Shown: positions 37,760 through 44,982 of the stretch, one piece after another
Layout: each line of letters opens with the position of its first letter
Position numbering within the stretch: position 1 is the stretch's first letter
The notes under the pieces: generated by a model
What the model saw: the letters and a program-made list of their open reading frames with translations, nothing else
What the model was told of the DNA's origin: nothing
Databases searched by the model: none
Source of the DNA: Desulfobacteraceae bacterium
GTDB taxonomy: Bacteria > Desulfobacterota > Desulfobacteria > Desulfobacterales > Desulfosalsimonadaceae
DNA: 64,000 bases
Direction: 5' to 3'
NCBI GenBank assembly: GCA_011389935.1
Contig: JAABTJ010000014.1
Location: 1-64,000 of the forward strand
Made by a program: the position numbers and the translations under genes

Positions 37760-39063
37760 GAAATTTTTCTCCCGTGCAAATTTTGCAATATTTTATGGGG
37801 CCTTTCTTCGGCCCACGTTGCCGCATGCGCAGGCAGCCAACCGGCCAGCTCCGGCCGGAGGTAGAAGCGGGGTTTCAAAAGATCGTCCCCGCCGGATATA
37901 ACACCTTCCGCGAGGGCGGTTCTCGCCAGCGGGGTTTCGGGATATATACGAATACCCACGGTGATTTTCAATGTGTCCAAAGGCAGGGTATCAGCAAAGG
38001 CAAGGGAGTCCTCCACGCTTTTCCGGGTTTCCCCTGGCCCGCCCAAAAGAAGAAAACCTTGCTGTTCGATGCCGAAATCGTTCAAAATGCGGCATGTCTC
38101 TGATACATCGGTCGGCGTGAATTGTTTGTTCATGTGCGCAAGCACGGGGGGGGCTCCGCTTTCAAATCCCATACTCACCGCAGTGCAACCGGCGGCCTTC
38201 ATCTTCCATGCCATTTCAGGATTGATTTTCCTGGGATATAAAATGCAGCGCCATTTTATGGTAAAATCGGCTTCGATCAATGCGCTGCACAATTGTTCCG
38301 CGTAGGATTCGGGTATATTGAAAATATTGTCTACGAAAAAAAACTGCGCGATCCCTTTGTCGACATACAGGGAAATGTTTTCGATAATTGCCCGGCTATC
38401 ATGGAAGCGGAGGGTTGAGCCTTCGATGACCGGGGTGGAGCAATAGCTGCATTTCATGGGGCATCCCCGCCTCGTCTGGTAGGGAAGCCACAGTTGCTCC
38501 TTGTCAATGGTGGCCGGAATGTCCAGATGAACATGCGGTTCCGGCAGCGGAAAAAGGTCGAGATCGGTACTGTAGCGGGGCGGGTTGTTTCTTTTCATTT
38601 TCCGGGAGTAAACGCCGGGTATGCAAAACGGTTTCCTTCCGGCGTTCAGAAATTCAAGCAGCAGAGGAAACATTTCCTCTCCTTCCCCCTGCAGGCCGTA
38701 ATCCGCGTTGGTATATTCCAGTGCGCTTTGGGGAAAAATACTGTAGCCGGCACCGCCAAGGATAACAGGGGCATCCGACATTTTCCGGCAGTCCTCGACA
38801 AGATCCCTTACGGAGTCAAGCAGGAATCGGGGGTTTTCCATTGACTGGTCATCAATATTTCTCACGGAGATGCCGATGGCATGCGGCTTGATTTCCCGGA
38901 ATGCGTTTTCAAAAGACAGCGGGATATCGCTGCTTTCCAGAAGATTCAGCGAAAGCACGGTATGCCCCGCCTTTTGGGTGGCGGCAACAACCGAAGCCAT
39001 TCCCAAAGGAAGTACGGGCATGTTTATTGTTTCCGTGTTTGGTGAAATCATGAGGACGCGCAT
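37756..39063 (-). CDS. B12-binding-domain radical SAM protein
   Basis: A 435-residue protein. Residues 1-145 form a Rossmann-type cobalamin-binding-like domain (LPLGMASVVAATQKAGHTV, PVILGGAGYSIFP). The radical SAM core has YQTRRGCPMKCSYCSTPVIE, then GFESGAPPVLAHMNK and GFLLLGGPGETRKSVEDSL. Members of this family methylate or rearrange unactivated carbons; the substrate here is unknown. I see no DxHxxG motif for base-off cobalamin. It is first in an operon with the cytochrome and rhodanese genes. The ATG lies three to five bases after the likely transcription start, with no Shine-Dalgarno sequence. Confidence 0.87.
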   Translation of the reverse strand: MRVLMISPNTETINMPVLPLGMASVVAATQKAGHTVLSLNLLESSDIPLSFENAFREIKPHAIGISVRNIDDQSMENPRFLLDSVRDLVEDCRKMSDAPVILGGAGYSIFPQSALEYTNADYGLQGEGEEMFPLLLEFLNAGRKPFCIPGVYSRKMKRNNPPRYSTDLDLFPLPEPHVHLDIPATIDKEQLWLPYQTRRGCPMKCSYCSTPVIEGSTLRFHDSRAIIENISLYVDKGIAQFFFVDNIFNIPESYAEQLCSALIEADFTIKWRCILYPRKINPEMAWKMKAAGCTAVSMGFESGAPPVLAHMNKQFTPTDVSETCRILNDFGIEQQGFLLLGGPGETRKSVEDSLAFADTLPLDTLKITVGIRIYPETPLARTALAEGVISGGDDLLKPRFYLRPELAGWLPAHAATWAEERPHKILQNLHGRKIS

Positions 39064-39072
39064 ATATATAGT

Positions 39073-39098
39073 ATTGTATTGATCGTTACCCTTGTCAA
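39073..39098 (-). promoter_or_regulatory. Possible promoter of the radical SAM-cytochrome-rhodanese operon
   Basis: On the minus strand TTGACA (39093-39098, perfect) and TACAAT (39073-39078, 5/6) have an unusually short 14-bp spacing; TACTAT at 19 bp is an alternative. Either would start transcription almost at the ATG at 39063. Confidence 0.4.
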
Positions 39099-39272
39099 GA
39101 ATTCTACAAAGAGCACCCCGATGATCTACGAAAACGGCCTTTCGGCGAGATATGATTTACAATGCCAACCGATTTCTGGTATCAAAAAACGATCCATACG
39201 GGTCGGATTGCAAGGACCCGTCGCCTTTGGGTTGTAACGCGGAACATTCGACATGATTTCAGGGAAGGAACA

Positions 39273-40205
39273 ATGAAGATTGCAATTATTGGTACCGGCG
39301 CCGTTGGCGGATATTACGGCGCACTGCTGGCAAATGCCGGCATGGATGTCCATTTTCTGGTCCACAGCAATTTCGAACATGTCCGAAGGCATGGTCTGAT
39401 AGTGGATTCCGTGAACGGGGATATGGTCCTTCCGAAAGTCAATGCCTACGGAGCGCCGGAGGATATGCCCCGATGCGATATCGGCATCATTGCCCTGAAA
39501 ACGACTTCCAACGAGGCGTTGAAAACGATACTGCCAACCGTCCTGAAACCGGACGCTACGGTTGTCGTTCTGCAGAACGGGCTCGGCGTGGAAAGGCAGG
39601 TGCTCAAGATTCTTCCCGGTGCAACCGCTATCGGGGGGCTGTGCTTTCTTTGTGCCAACAAGATCGGCCCTGGCCATGTGAAGCATCTGGATTACGGGGC
39701 CATCCGCATGGGGCAGTACCGCATAGATGAGAAAGCCGCCGGTATAACCGATCAATTGAGCACTGTCCATGAAATTTTTTCAGCGGCCGGTGTGCCCGTG
39801 AATCTGTCCGGCGACCTCGGGATGGCCAGGTGGGAAAAGCTGGCCTGGAACATTCCCTTTAACGGACTGAGTGTCATACTGAATGCGGACACCAGCATGC
39901 TGATACAAAGTGAGCCCGCACAAGCGCTTCTGCGTACGATTATGCTTGAGGTGATCGTCGGGGCAAGAAACTGCGGTTACGATATCGGCGAAGATTTTGC
40001 GGAAACAATGATTGCGGCCACGAAAAAAATGGTCGCGTATGAACCGAGCATGAAGCTGGATTACGACGGAAAAAGGCCCCTGGAAATCGACGCCATCTAT
40101 CGCAAACCGCTTCAGGCGGCGGCCGAATCGGGATATAGAATGGAAAAAATTCGTATGATCATGCTGCAGTTGGAATATTTGGATCGGCATAACCGGATGC
40201 TGTAA
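39273..40205 (+). CDS. panE: 2-dehydropantoate 2-reductase (ApbA/PanE family)
   Basis: A 310-residue NADPH-dependent reductase. I start at ATG 39273 (MKIAIIGTGAVGGYYGALLA) with AGGGAAGGA upstream; the ORF is open further 5' without family similarity. The nucleotide-binding GTGAVGGYYG, then ALKTTSNEAL, VLQNGLGVERQV and the catalytic-lysine region RWEKLAWNIPFN match the family. It reduces ketopantoate to pantoate for CoA synthesis, although paralogues act on other 2-oxo acids. Its terminator lies beyond an inserted repeat. Confidence 0.9.
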   Translation: MKIAIIGTGAVGGYYGALLANAGMDVHFLVHSNFEHVRRHGLIVDSVNGDMVLPKVNAYGAPEDMPRCDIGIIALKTTSNEALKTILPTVLKPDATVVVLQNGLGVERQVLKILPGATAIGGLCFLCANKIGPGHVKHLDYGAIRMGQYRIDEKAAGITDQLSTVHEIFSAAGVPVNLSGDLGMARWEKLAWNIPFNGLSVILNADTSMLIQSEPAQALLRTIMLEVIVGARNCGYDIGEDFAETMIAATKKMVAYEPSMKLDYDGKRPLEIDAIYRKPLQAAAESGYRMEKIRMIMLQLEYLDRHNRML

Positions 40206-40250
40206 TCCGTATTGTCATCGCACCGACCGACAGAGCAGTAAACCAAATGA

Positions 40251-40404
40251 TGACGGCTTCATAAAAAGTCCAATATCTGCGTTGCGCACAATCTTTGAAG
40301 AATCTCACGTACGGCTAAGTACGCTCAATGCTTCAAAAATTGCACGCGCCTTGATCTTGAACTTTTTACTTTGCCGTCCAAAACCAATTTTTACGAGTTC
40401 ATCA
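40251..40404 (+). repeat. MITE-like palindromic repeat, copy 2 (long form)
   Basis: 154-bp copy. Left end TGACGGCTTCATAAAAAGTC, internal arms CAATCTTTGAAG and CTTCAAAAATTG, right end TTTTTACGAGTTCATCA. Direct AATGA flanks it (40246-40250, 40405-40409). It lies between the panE stop and the panE terminator, so it would be transcribed with panE. Confidence 0.9.
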
Positions 40405-40421
40405 AATGATTGTAGCGCAAT

Positions 40422-40458
40422 AAAAAGTCCCGCCAGGCTTTCTGGCGGGATTTTTTTA
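40422..40458 (+). terminator. Intrinsic terminator after panE and repeat copy 2
   Basis: TCCCGCCAG and CTGGCGGGA form a 9-bp GC-rich stem with loop GCTTT, followed by seven T. The flanking A and T runs make it potentially bidirectional. With repeat copy 2 and the promoter at 40523 it fills the 435-bp gap between panE and the ComEA-like gene. Confidence 0.88.
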
Positions 40459-40522
40459 TTGCGCCAATTATGTATTTTATCTGTTGTGAGTGATATTTTT
40501 TTTCCATTTTATGTAATAATAT

Positions 40523-40552
40523 TTGACATTATGATCAATTTTTTATTATTAA
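40523..40552 (+). promoter_or_regulatory. Sigma-70-type promoter for the ComEA-like gene
   Basis: TTGACA (40523-40528, perfect) and TATTAA (40547-40552) with 18-bp spacing in an AT-rich stretch, ~90 bp upstream of the start codon. Confidence 0.5.
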
Positions 40553-40640
40553 AAAAATTGCAAATGGTACGTATTTATCTATTACCGATACGCGGTTTCA
40601 TGAATAATAAAACAATTTATAATGCTTTTAGGGAGGAAAA

Positions 40641-40925
40641 ATGGTAAAAAACAATAAGCGCATAACGATCATCATGGCCCTTTTCCTTTTGTTCGGATTT
40701 GCCTCTGCGGCATTTGCCCAGGACAGCGGAAAAATCGATATTAACACTGCCAGCGTTGAACAGTTGACGAATATTACCGGTATCGGGCCTGCAATCGCCC
40801 AGCGGATCGTCGACTACCGGGAAAAAAACGGCGGATTCAGCACGGTGGAGGAAATTGTCAACGTCAGGGGGATAGGAGAGAAAACATTTGAGAAAATAAA
40901 GAATGATATAACCGTCGCCAGGTAG
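40641..40925 (+). CDS. Secreted helix-hairpin-helix protein (ComEA-like)
   Basis: A 94-residue protein. A signal peptide (~1-26, ending ASAAFAQ) precedes a compact double helix-hairpin-helix domain: IDINTASVEQLTNITGIGPA, then FSTVEEIVNVRGIGEKTFEK. This is the ComEA DNA-binding module without the long linker or membrane anchor. Such proteins bind DNA in the periplasm during uptake, but stand-alone versions in non-competent bacteria are of unclear role. A strong GGGAGG site precedes the ATG. It is monocistronic, with its own promoter and terminator. Confidence 0.9.
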   Translation: MVKNNKRITIIMALFLLFGFASAAFAQDSGKIDINTASVEQLTNITGIGPAIAQRIVDYREKNGGFSTVEEIVNVRGIGEKTFEKIKNDITVAR

Positions 40926-40975
40926 ATATCGGCGATTTTGAGAGAATTTACAATTGCAGAAACCGCAATATCGGT

Positions 40976-41012
40976 AAAAATCCCGTGATACTGTATATCA
41001 CGGGATTTTTTT
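40976..41012. terminator. Bidirectional intrinsic terminator between the ComEA-like and YfaZ-like genes
   Basis: AAAAATCCCGTGATA and TATCACGGGATTTTT form a 15-bp stem around a five-base loop, with T tails on both strands. Confidence 0.9.
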
Positions 41013-41608
41013 TAAAAAATGAATTTGAAGCCCAGGTATCCGGAGCCATGGGATCTCTCCCACTCCCCGAAATCGACATCCAGGTACCGAACACTTGCCG
41101 TAATGGCGGCGTTTTCTAAAAACATCCAGTCTGCGGAGAGCATGGCTTCAACAAAGCGCTCCGTATCATCAAAACTCATGGGGCGGGGACTGTAGCTGAG
41201 GGTGGTATGAAATATCACGGGCACATAATGGGTAGCAATCACCTCTGAAAGGTCATAGCTCCCTGAAATTGAAAATGCAAGTGCGAGAAGATCCGGATTT
41301 TTGTTCCGGGGGCGCTTGAATTCACCGGCAAATCCTTTAAAACCGATTTTCCCGGTCAGTCCGCGGGAAACCACATTTCCAACCATGGCATGAATCCCGA
41401 ATACCGAGTATTTGTCCTCATAATACAAGCCGTTGGCGCCGATATAAACCGTGCTTGGCTGCGTATAAAACCGGGTTTCGGCATACAGGTCAAGGGCACT
41501 GCGGTTTGCCTGGATCCCGAACAGGAATTCCTCCTGAGACGCGCCCGGCGCCGGAATGATGAAAAGGGCCATAGCAAAAACACATAACTGCAGACAGATT
41601 CGTTTCAT
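41012..41608 (-). CDS. YfaZ-like outer-membrane protein
   Basis: A 198-residue exported protein starting at ATG 41608 (MKRICLQL); the longer ORF runs into the repeat and is rejected. The signal peptide is ~1-24. The mature part is a run of alternating β-strands (LDLYAETRFYTQPSTVYIGA, SVRYLDVDFGEWERSHGSGY) ending in an aromatic residue, LGFKFIF, as outer-membrane barrels do. It resembles the YfaZ family. Function unknown. Repeat copy 3 lies 56 bp upstream of its start codon, where a promoter would be expected. Confidence 0.72.
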   Translation of the reverse strand: MKRICLQLCVFAMALFIIPAPGASQEEFLFGIQANRSALDLYAETRFYTQPSTVYIGANGLYYEDKYSVFGIHAMVGNVVSRGLTGKIGFKGFAGEFKRPRNKNPDLLALAFSISGSYDLSEVIATHYVPVIFHTTLSYSPRPMSFDDTERFVEAMLSADWMFLENAAITASVRYLDVDFGEWERSHGSGYLGFKFIF

Positions 41609-41664
41609 TGGGTGGCTATCTTTCTTCAACCGGTTAGTAGGGCGGAATTTGGATCCGGAAAGAT

Positions 41665-41819
41665 TGACAACTTCGTAAAAAGCCCAATATCTGCGTTGCG
41701 CACAATCTTTGAAGAATCTCACGTACGGCTAAATACTCTCAATTCTTCAAAAATTGCACGCGCCTTGATCTTGAACGTTTTACTTTGCCGTCCAAAATCG
41801 ACTTTTTACGGGCTCAACA
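41665..41819 (+). repeat. MITE-like palindromic repeat, copy 3 (long form)
   Basis: 155-bp copy. Left end TGACAACTTCGTAAAAAG, right end CTTTTTACGGGCTCAACA, internal arms CAATCTTTGAAG and CTTCAAAAATTG. Direct AGAT (41661-41664 and 41820-41823) flanks it exactly. The right AGAT abuts the stop codon of the minus-strand Cys-rich gene, and the left end lies just upstream of the yfaZ-like gene. Confidence 0.9.
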
Positions 41820-41823
41820 AGAT

Positions 41824-42015
41824 TCAAGACTCAAGAAAGGGATGGCGTCCGGTGCAAGACACTCCCTTTGCCAGCGTTACTTGGATTTCCTCCAGAACGC
41901 GGCACTGGTCCATGCACTCCGGAAAATCTTCCCTGCGCGGGCACCCCTTGCAGGGGCTTTTTGCCAAATACCCGATATCAAAATCAAATACATTCCTGAT
42001 AATCATTATTGTCAT
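41824..42015 (-). CDS. Small Cys-rich conserved protein
   Basis: A 63-residue protein with a metal- or disulfide-like cysteine set: SPCKGCPRREDFPECMDQC (four cysteines in a PCxxC..C..C pattern) and a fifth in KGVSC. Start ATG 42015 is preferred because AGAGG lies nine bases upstream. I recall similar anonymous proteins in Desulfobacterota with KSPCxxC followed by a helix (CRVLEEIQ), but no named family. It is on the same strand as the YfaZ-like gene, from which the repeat separates it. Confidence 0.62.
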   Translation of the reverse strand: MTIMIIRNVFDFDIGYLAKSPCKGCPRREDFPECMDQCRVLEEIQVTLAKGVSCTGRHPFLES

Positions 42016-42233
42016 TGTCGCGAACCTCTTTGTTTTCAACCAGCATACCACCCCGTGCCGGCCGGTTCAAGACAAAAAGCTTGCCGGCAGTTTCCCTTCC
42101 GGATGACATGGATAGCGACCGTTCAAAAGTTTCTTGACAGCAATCGGGTTACAATCTATGTGTTCAACAACATCAAACGGCCGGTATCGGTGATGCCCTT
42201 TACCATACCCTGTGTATTATGGAGATATGCATT

Positions 42234-43079
42234 ATGAACGTTGTCCGATCCTTTTCCCGGAGAAGTTTTTTCTGGCTGTTTATCCTGACGATACTGCTGA
42301 TAGCCTTACTTGACGCTGGCATTTATCTGGGCGCCGGGTACATTTTTACGCGCGTCCCCATCGATCAGCTGCAGGCGGCCGCGGCCGATGCACCCGCACT
42401 CAAGGCCGGCATGGATGAAATCCAGCCGGTAATTGAATGGATTCGCGTTTTGTTCTTTCCCGTATCGATCGGGTTGTTTTTTTTCTTTTTCCTGATTTCA
42501 TGGCTCGTTGTCCGTTCGATACTGGTCCGTGCATTCAAAAGGGAAAGGTATGACGAGTTGGGTGCAAATAAAGAGGGTGTTGGGAAAATATCGGAAAAGA
42601 AGAAAAAGAAAAAAGAAGACGGTGGATATGAACCCGGATTGGAACCGGTCTTTGAGGAAAAAGAAGCAGTCGTTTCAAAAAGGGAAATGGAAGACAGGCA
42701 GCGGCGGTATTACCTTCATCTTTTAGCGGTTCTCCAGCGGGAAGGACGTCTTGTCGATTTTCTGACCGAGGATCTCACGCCGTACGACGATGCACAGATC
42801 GGTGCGGCTGTCCGGAGCATCCATGAAAATTGCCAAAAGAGCCTTGAAAAATATCTGGCGCCGAAATTCGTGATGGATAAAAATGAAGGGGAATCGGTTA
42901 CCATCCCCCCGGAATTCGATTCAAACGCCATTAAACTTACCGGAAATGTGACGGGAGAACCCCCATTCAGCGGCATTCTGAGGCACAAGGGATGGCGGGC
43001 CGGGAAACTGGAATTGCCCGAGCTTACCGGCACCGGTGATTCGAAAATAATTGCACCGGCAGAGGTTGAAATTCCCTGA
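42234..43079 (+). CDS. DUF2760 domain membrane protein
   Basis: A 281-residue protein. ATG 42234 has GGAG nine bases upstream; ATG 42219 is an alternative. Two membrane helices occupy the first ~100 residues (SFFWLFILTILLIALLDAGI and a Phe-rich second, VLFFPVSIGLFFFFFLISWL). A Lys/Glu-rich linker contains a KKKKKK run. The C-terminal ~140 residues (YYLHLLAVLQREGRLVDFLT, DDAQIGAAVRSIHENC) match what I recall as DUF2760, a domain typically encoded next to divergent Hsp70 genes, as here. Function unknown. Confidence 0.82.
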   Translation: MNVVRSFSRRSFFWLFILTILLIALLDAGIYLGAGYIFTRVPIDQLQAAAADAPALKAGMDEIQPVIEWIRVLFFPVSIGLFFFFFLISWLVVRSILVRAFKRERYDELGANKEGVGKISEKKKKKKEDGGYEPGLEPVFEEKEAVVSKREMEDRQRRYYLHLLAVLQREGRLVDFLTEDLTPYDDAQIGAAVRSIHENCQKSLEKYLAPKFVMDKNEGESVTIPPEFDSNAIKLTGNVTGEPPFSGILRHKGWRAGKLELPELTGTGDSKIIAPAEVEIP

Positions 43080-43171
43080 AACCGTCGGGATTGCTTTTCC
43101 GGCATCCATGTATCCGATTCCAAAATCATCGATAATACCTGTTGAAACCCGAAACAAAAAAGAGTCTATCC

Positions 43172-44980
43172 GTGCCTGATTCAAAATATATCATCGGGAT
43201 TGATCTGGGAACGACGAACTGTATTGTGGCGTATGCCGATATCGGCCGCCAGCCGGAGGAGAATCTCCCTTTCCGGATATTCGAAATCCCCCAGATTGTC
43301 TCGCCGCACACCGTTGAAAAGCGAAAAAGCCTCCCCTCCTTTTTGTATCTGCCACCGGCGGTTGAAACAAAGGAAGGCGCCCTTGACCTGCCGTGGGAAT
43401 CCGGTCCGTCCATCGTGGTCGGCGAATATGCCCGGTCGCGGGGGGCGGAAGTACCCCAGCGGGTGGTTGCTTCCGCAAAATCCTGGCTTTGCAACACTTC
43501 CGTCGATCGCAACAGTTCGATACTGCCGTGGGAAGCCCCTGAGGATGTTGAAAAAATATCGCCGGTGCAGGCATCTGCCGTTCTTCTGACCTACCTGCGC
43601 AAGGCCTGGAATTACGAAGTCGCAGGCGATGATCCGTCTTTGGCCATGGAACACCAGGATATCTATCTTACCGTACCGGCTTCTTTCGACGCGGTTGCAA
43701 GGGAGTTGACGGTTCAGGCAGCCGCAAGGGCAGGGCTGCCTGACCTGACCCTGCTGGAAGAACCCCAGGCGGCTTTTTACGCATGGATTGAAAAGTCCGG
43801 TGAAAAATGGCGGACATTGGTCGATAAAAACGATCTCGTGCTCATATGCGATGTTGGGGGTGGAACGACCGATTTCAGTCTGATCCGGATTACAGAGGAG
43901 GATGGCAACCTTGTCCTGGATCGAACCGCGGTGGGGGAACATCTGCTGGTGGGGGGGGACAATATGGACCTCACCCTTGCCTATTTTCTCAACAAAAAGC
44001 TGGCCGAGGCCGGCACCCGTATCGACGCCTGGCAAATGCGCGGCCTGGTTCACGGATGCAGAAACGCCAAGGAAACGGTTTTTTCAAAAGAAGAGGGGGA
44101 GGCCCCGGTAACCATCCTGGGGAGGGGCAGCGGGCTTGTCGGCGGAACGATCAAAACTTCTTTGACCGCGGAAGATATGACCGCCATACTCGTAGACGGC
44201 TTTTTTCCGAAGTGCGATCCGGACGCCGCTCCCTTGGCGCCCAAGCAGGCGGGACTTCGGGAAGCCGGCCTTGTTTACGCATCCGACCCGGCAATAACCA
44301 GGCACATGGCGGCTTTTCTGAAACGCGGCACTTCCGATATCACTGATCAAATCAAAGCCCCGACAGCCGTACTTTTCAACGGCGGCGTCATGAAGGCCCG
44401 CATGATCCGGGAACGGATCAAGGCAGTGCTGAATGCATGGTCTGAAAGGCATGACGGCAGCCATCCCGGTATCCGGGAAATCAACACGGAGGATTACGAC
44501 CTGGCGGTTGCCCGGGGCGCTGCATACTATGGATATGCAAGGCGTGGGCACGGCATCCGGATCCGGGGAGGGCTTGGCAAATCCTATTATATCGGTATCG
44601 AGGCCGCCATGCCGGCGGTACCCGGTATGCCGACACCTGTGAAAGCGCTGTGCGTTGCGCCGTTTGGAATGGAGGAGGGTACCCGGGTCTTTCTCGAAGA
44701 CCGTGAATTTGTGCTGGTGGTCGGCGAACCGGTCCGGTTCGATTTTTTCGGTTCAACCATTCGAAAAAACGATCCTGCAGGCGCGGTAGTGGAAGACTGG
44801 CACGATGAAATCGAGGAGATCACGACCCTTGAAACCCTGCTTGACGGGCCCTCCGGTACCCGTATCCGGGTGAATCTGGATATCTCTGTCACTGAAATCG
44901 GCACCCTCGAAATATGGTGCGTTTCGGTGGAGGACGAAAACCGTTGGAAGCTTGAATTCAATGTGCGGGAGCAATCCTGA
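43172..44980 (+). CDS. Hsp70 family ATPase, first of a pair
   Basis: A ~602-residue DnaK-related protein. Start choice is uncertain: GTG 43172 has AGAG eight bases upstream, TTG 43142 has no site. Hsp70 nucleotide-binding motifs are present: phosphate-1 IIGIDLGTTNCIVAYAD, phosphate-2 LICDVGGGTTDFSLI and adenosine LFNGGVMKARMIRERI. The tail (~480-602) is β-rich and short and shows no DnaK lid or EEVD-like end, so it is not a standard chaperone. It is followed two bases later by a second, longer Hsp70 gene, and preceded by DUF2760. Confidence 0.9.
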   Translation: MPDSKYIIGIDLGTTNCIVAYADIGRQPEENLPFRIFEIPQIVSPHTVEKRKSLPSFLYLPPAVETKEGALDLPWESGPSIVVGEYARSRGAEVPQRVVASAKSWLCNTSVDRNSSILPWEAPEDVEKISPVQASAVLLTYLRKAWNYEVAGDDPSLAMEHQDIYLTVPASFDAVARELTVQAAARAGLPDLTLLEEPQAAFYAWIEKSGEKWRTLVDKNDLVLICDVGGGTTDFSLIRITEEDGNLVLDRTAVGEHLLVGGDNMDLTLAYFLNKKLAEAGTRIDAWQMRGLVHGCRNAKETVFSKEEGEAPVTILGRGSGLVGGTIKTSLTAEDMTAILVDGFFPKCDPDAAPLAPKQAGLREAGLVYASDPAITRHMAAFLKRGTSDITDQIKAPTAVLFNGGVMKARMIRERIKAVLNAWSERHDGSHPGIREINTEDYDLAVARGAAYYGYARRGHGIRIRGGLGKSYYIGIEAAMPAVPGMPTPVKALCVAPFGMEEGTRVFLEDREFVLVVGEPVRFDFFGSTIRKNDPAGAVVEDWHDEIEEITTLETLLDGPSGTRIRVNLDISVTEIGTLEIWCVSVEDENRWKLEFNVREQS

Positions 44981-44982
44981 TC

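Noticed and set aside
40282-40647. Plus-strand ORF starting MRTIFEESHVRLSTLN, recurring at 58046 and 41612
   Set aside because: It is a by-product of the repeat element, not a gene; the same peptide appears in three copies because the DNA is repeated. Downstream parts differ in each copy.
41609-41722. N-terminal extension of the yfaZ-like gene (MRFFKDCAQRRYWAFYE), also seen at 57824-58138 and 18616-18784
   Set aside because: The extension lies in the repeat, read on the minus strand. The real start with a signal peptide is at 41608.
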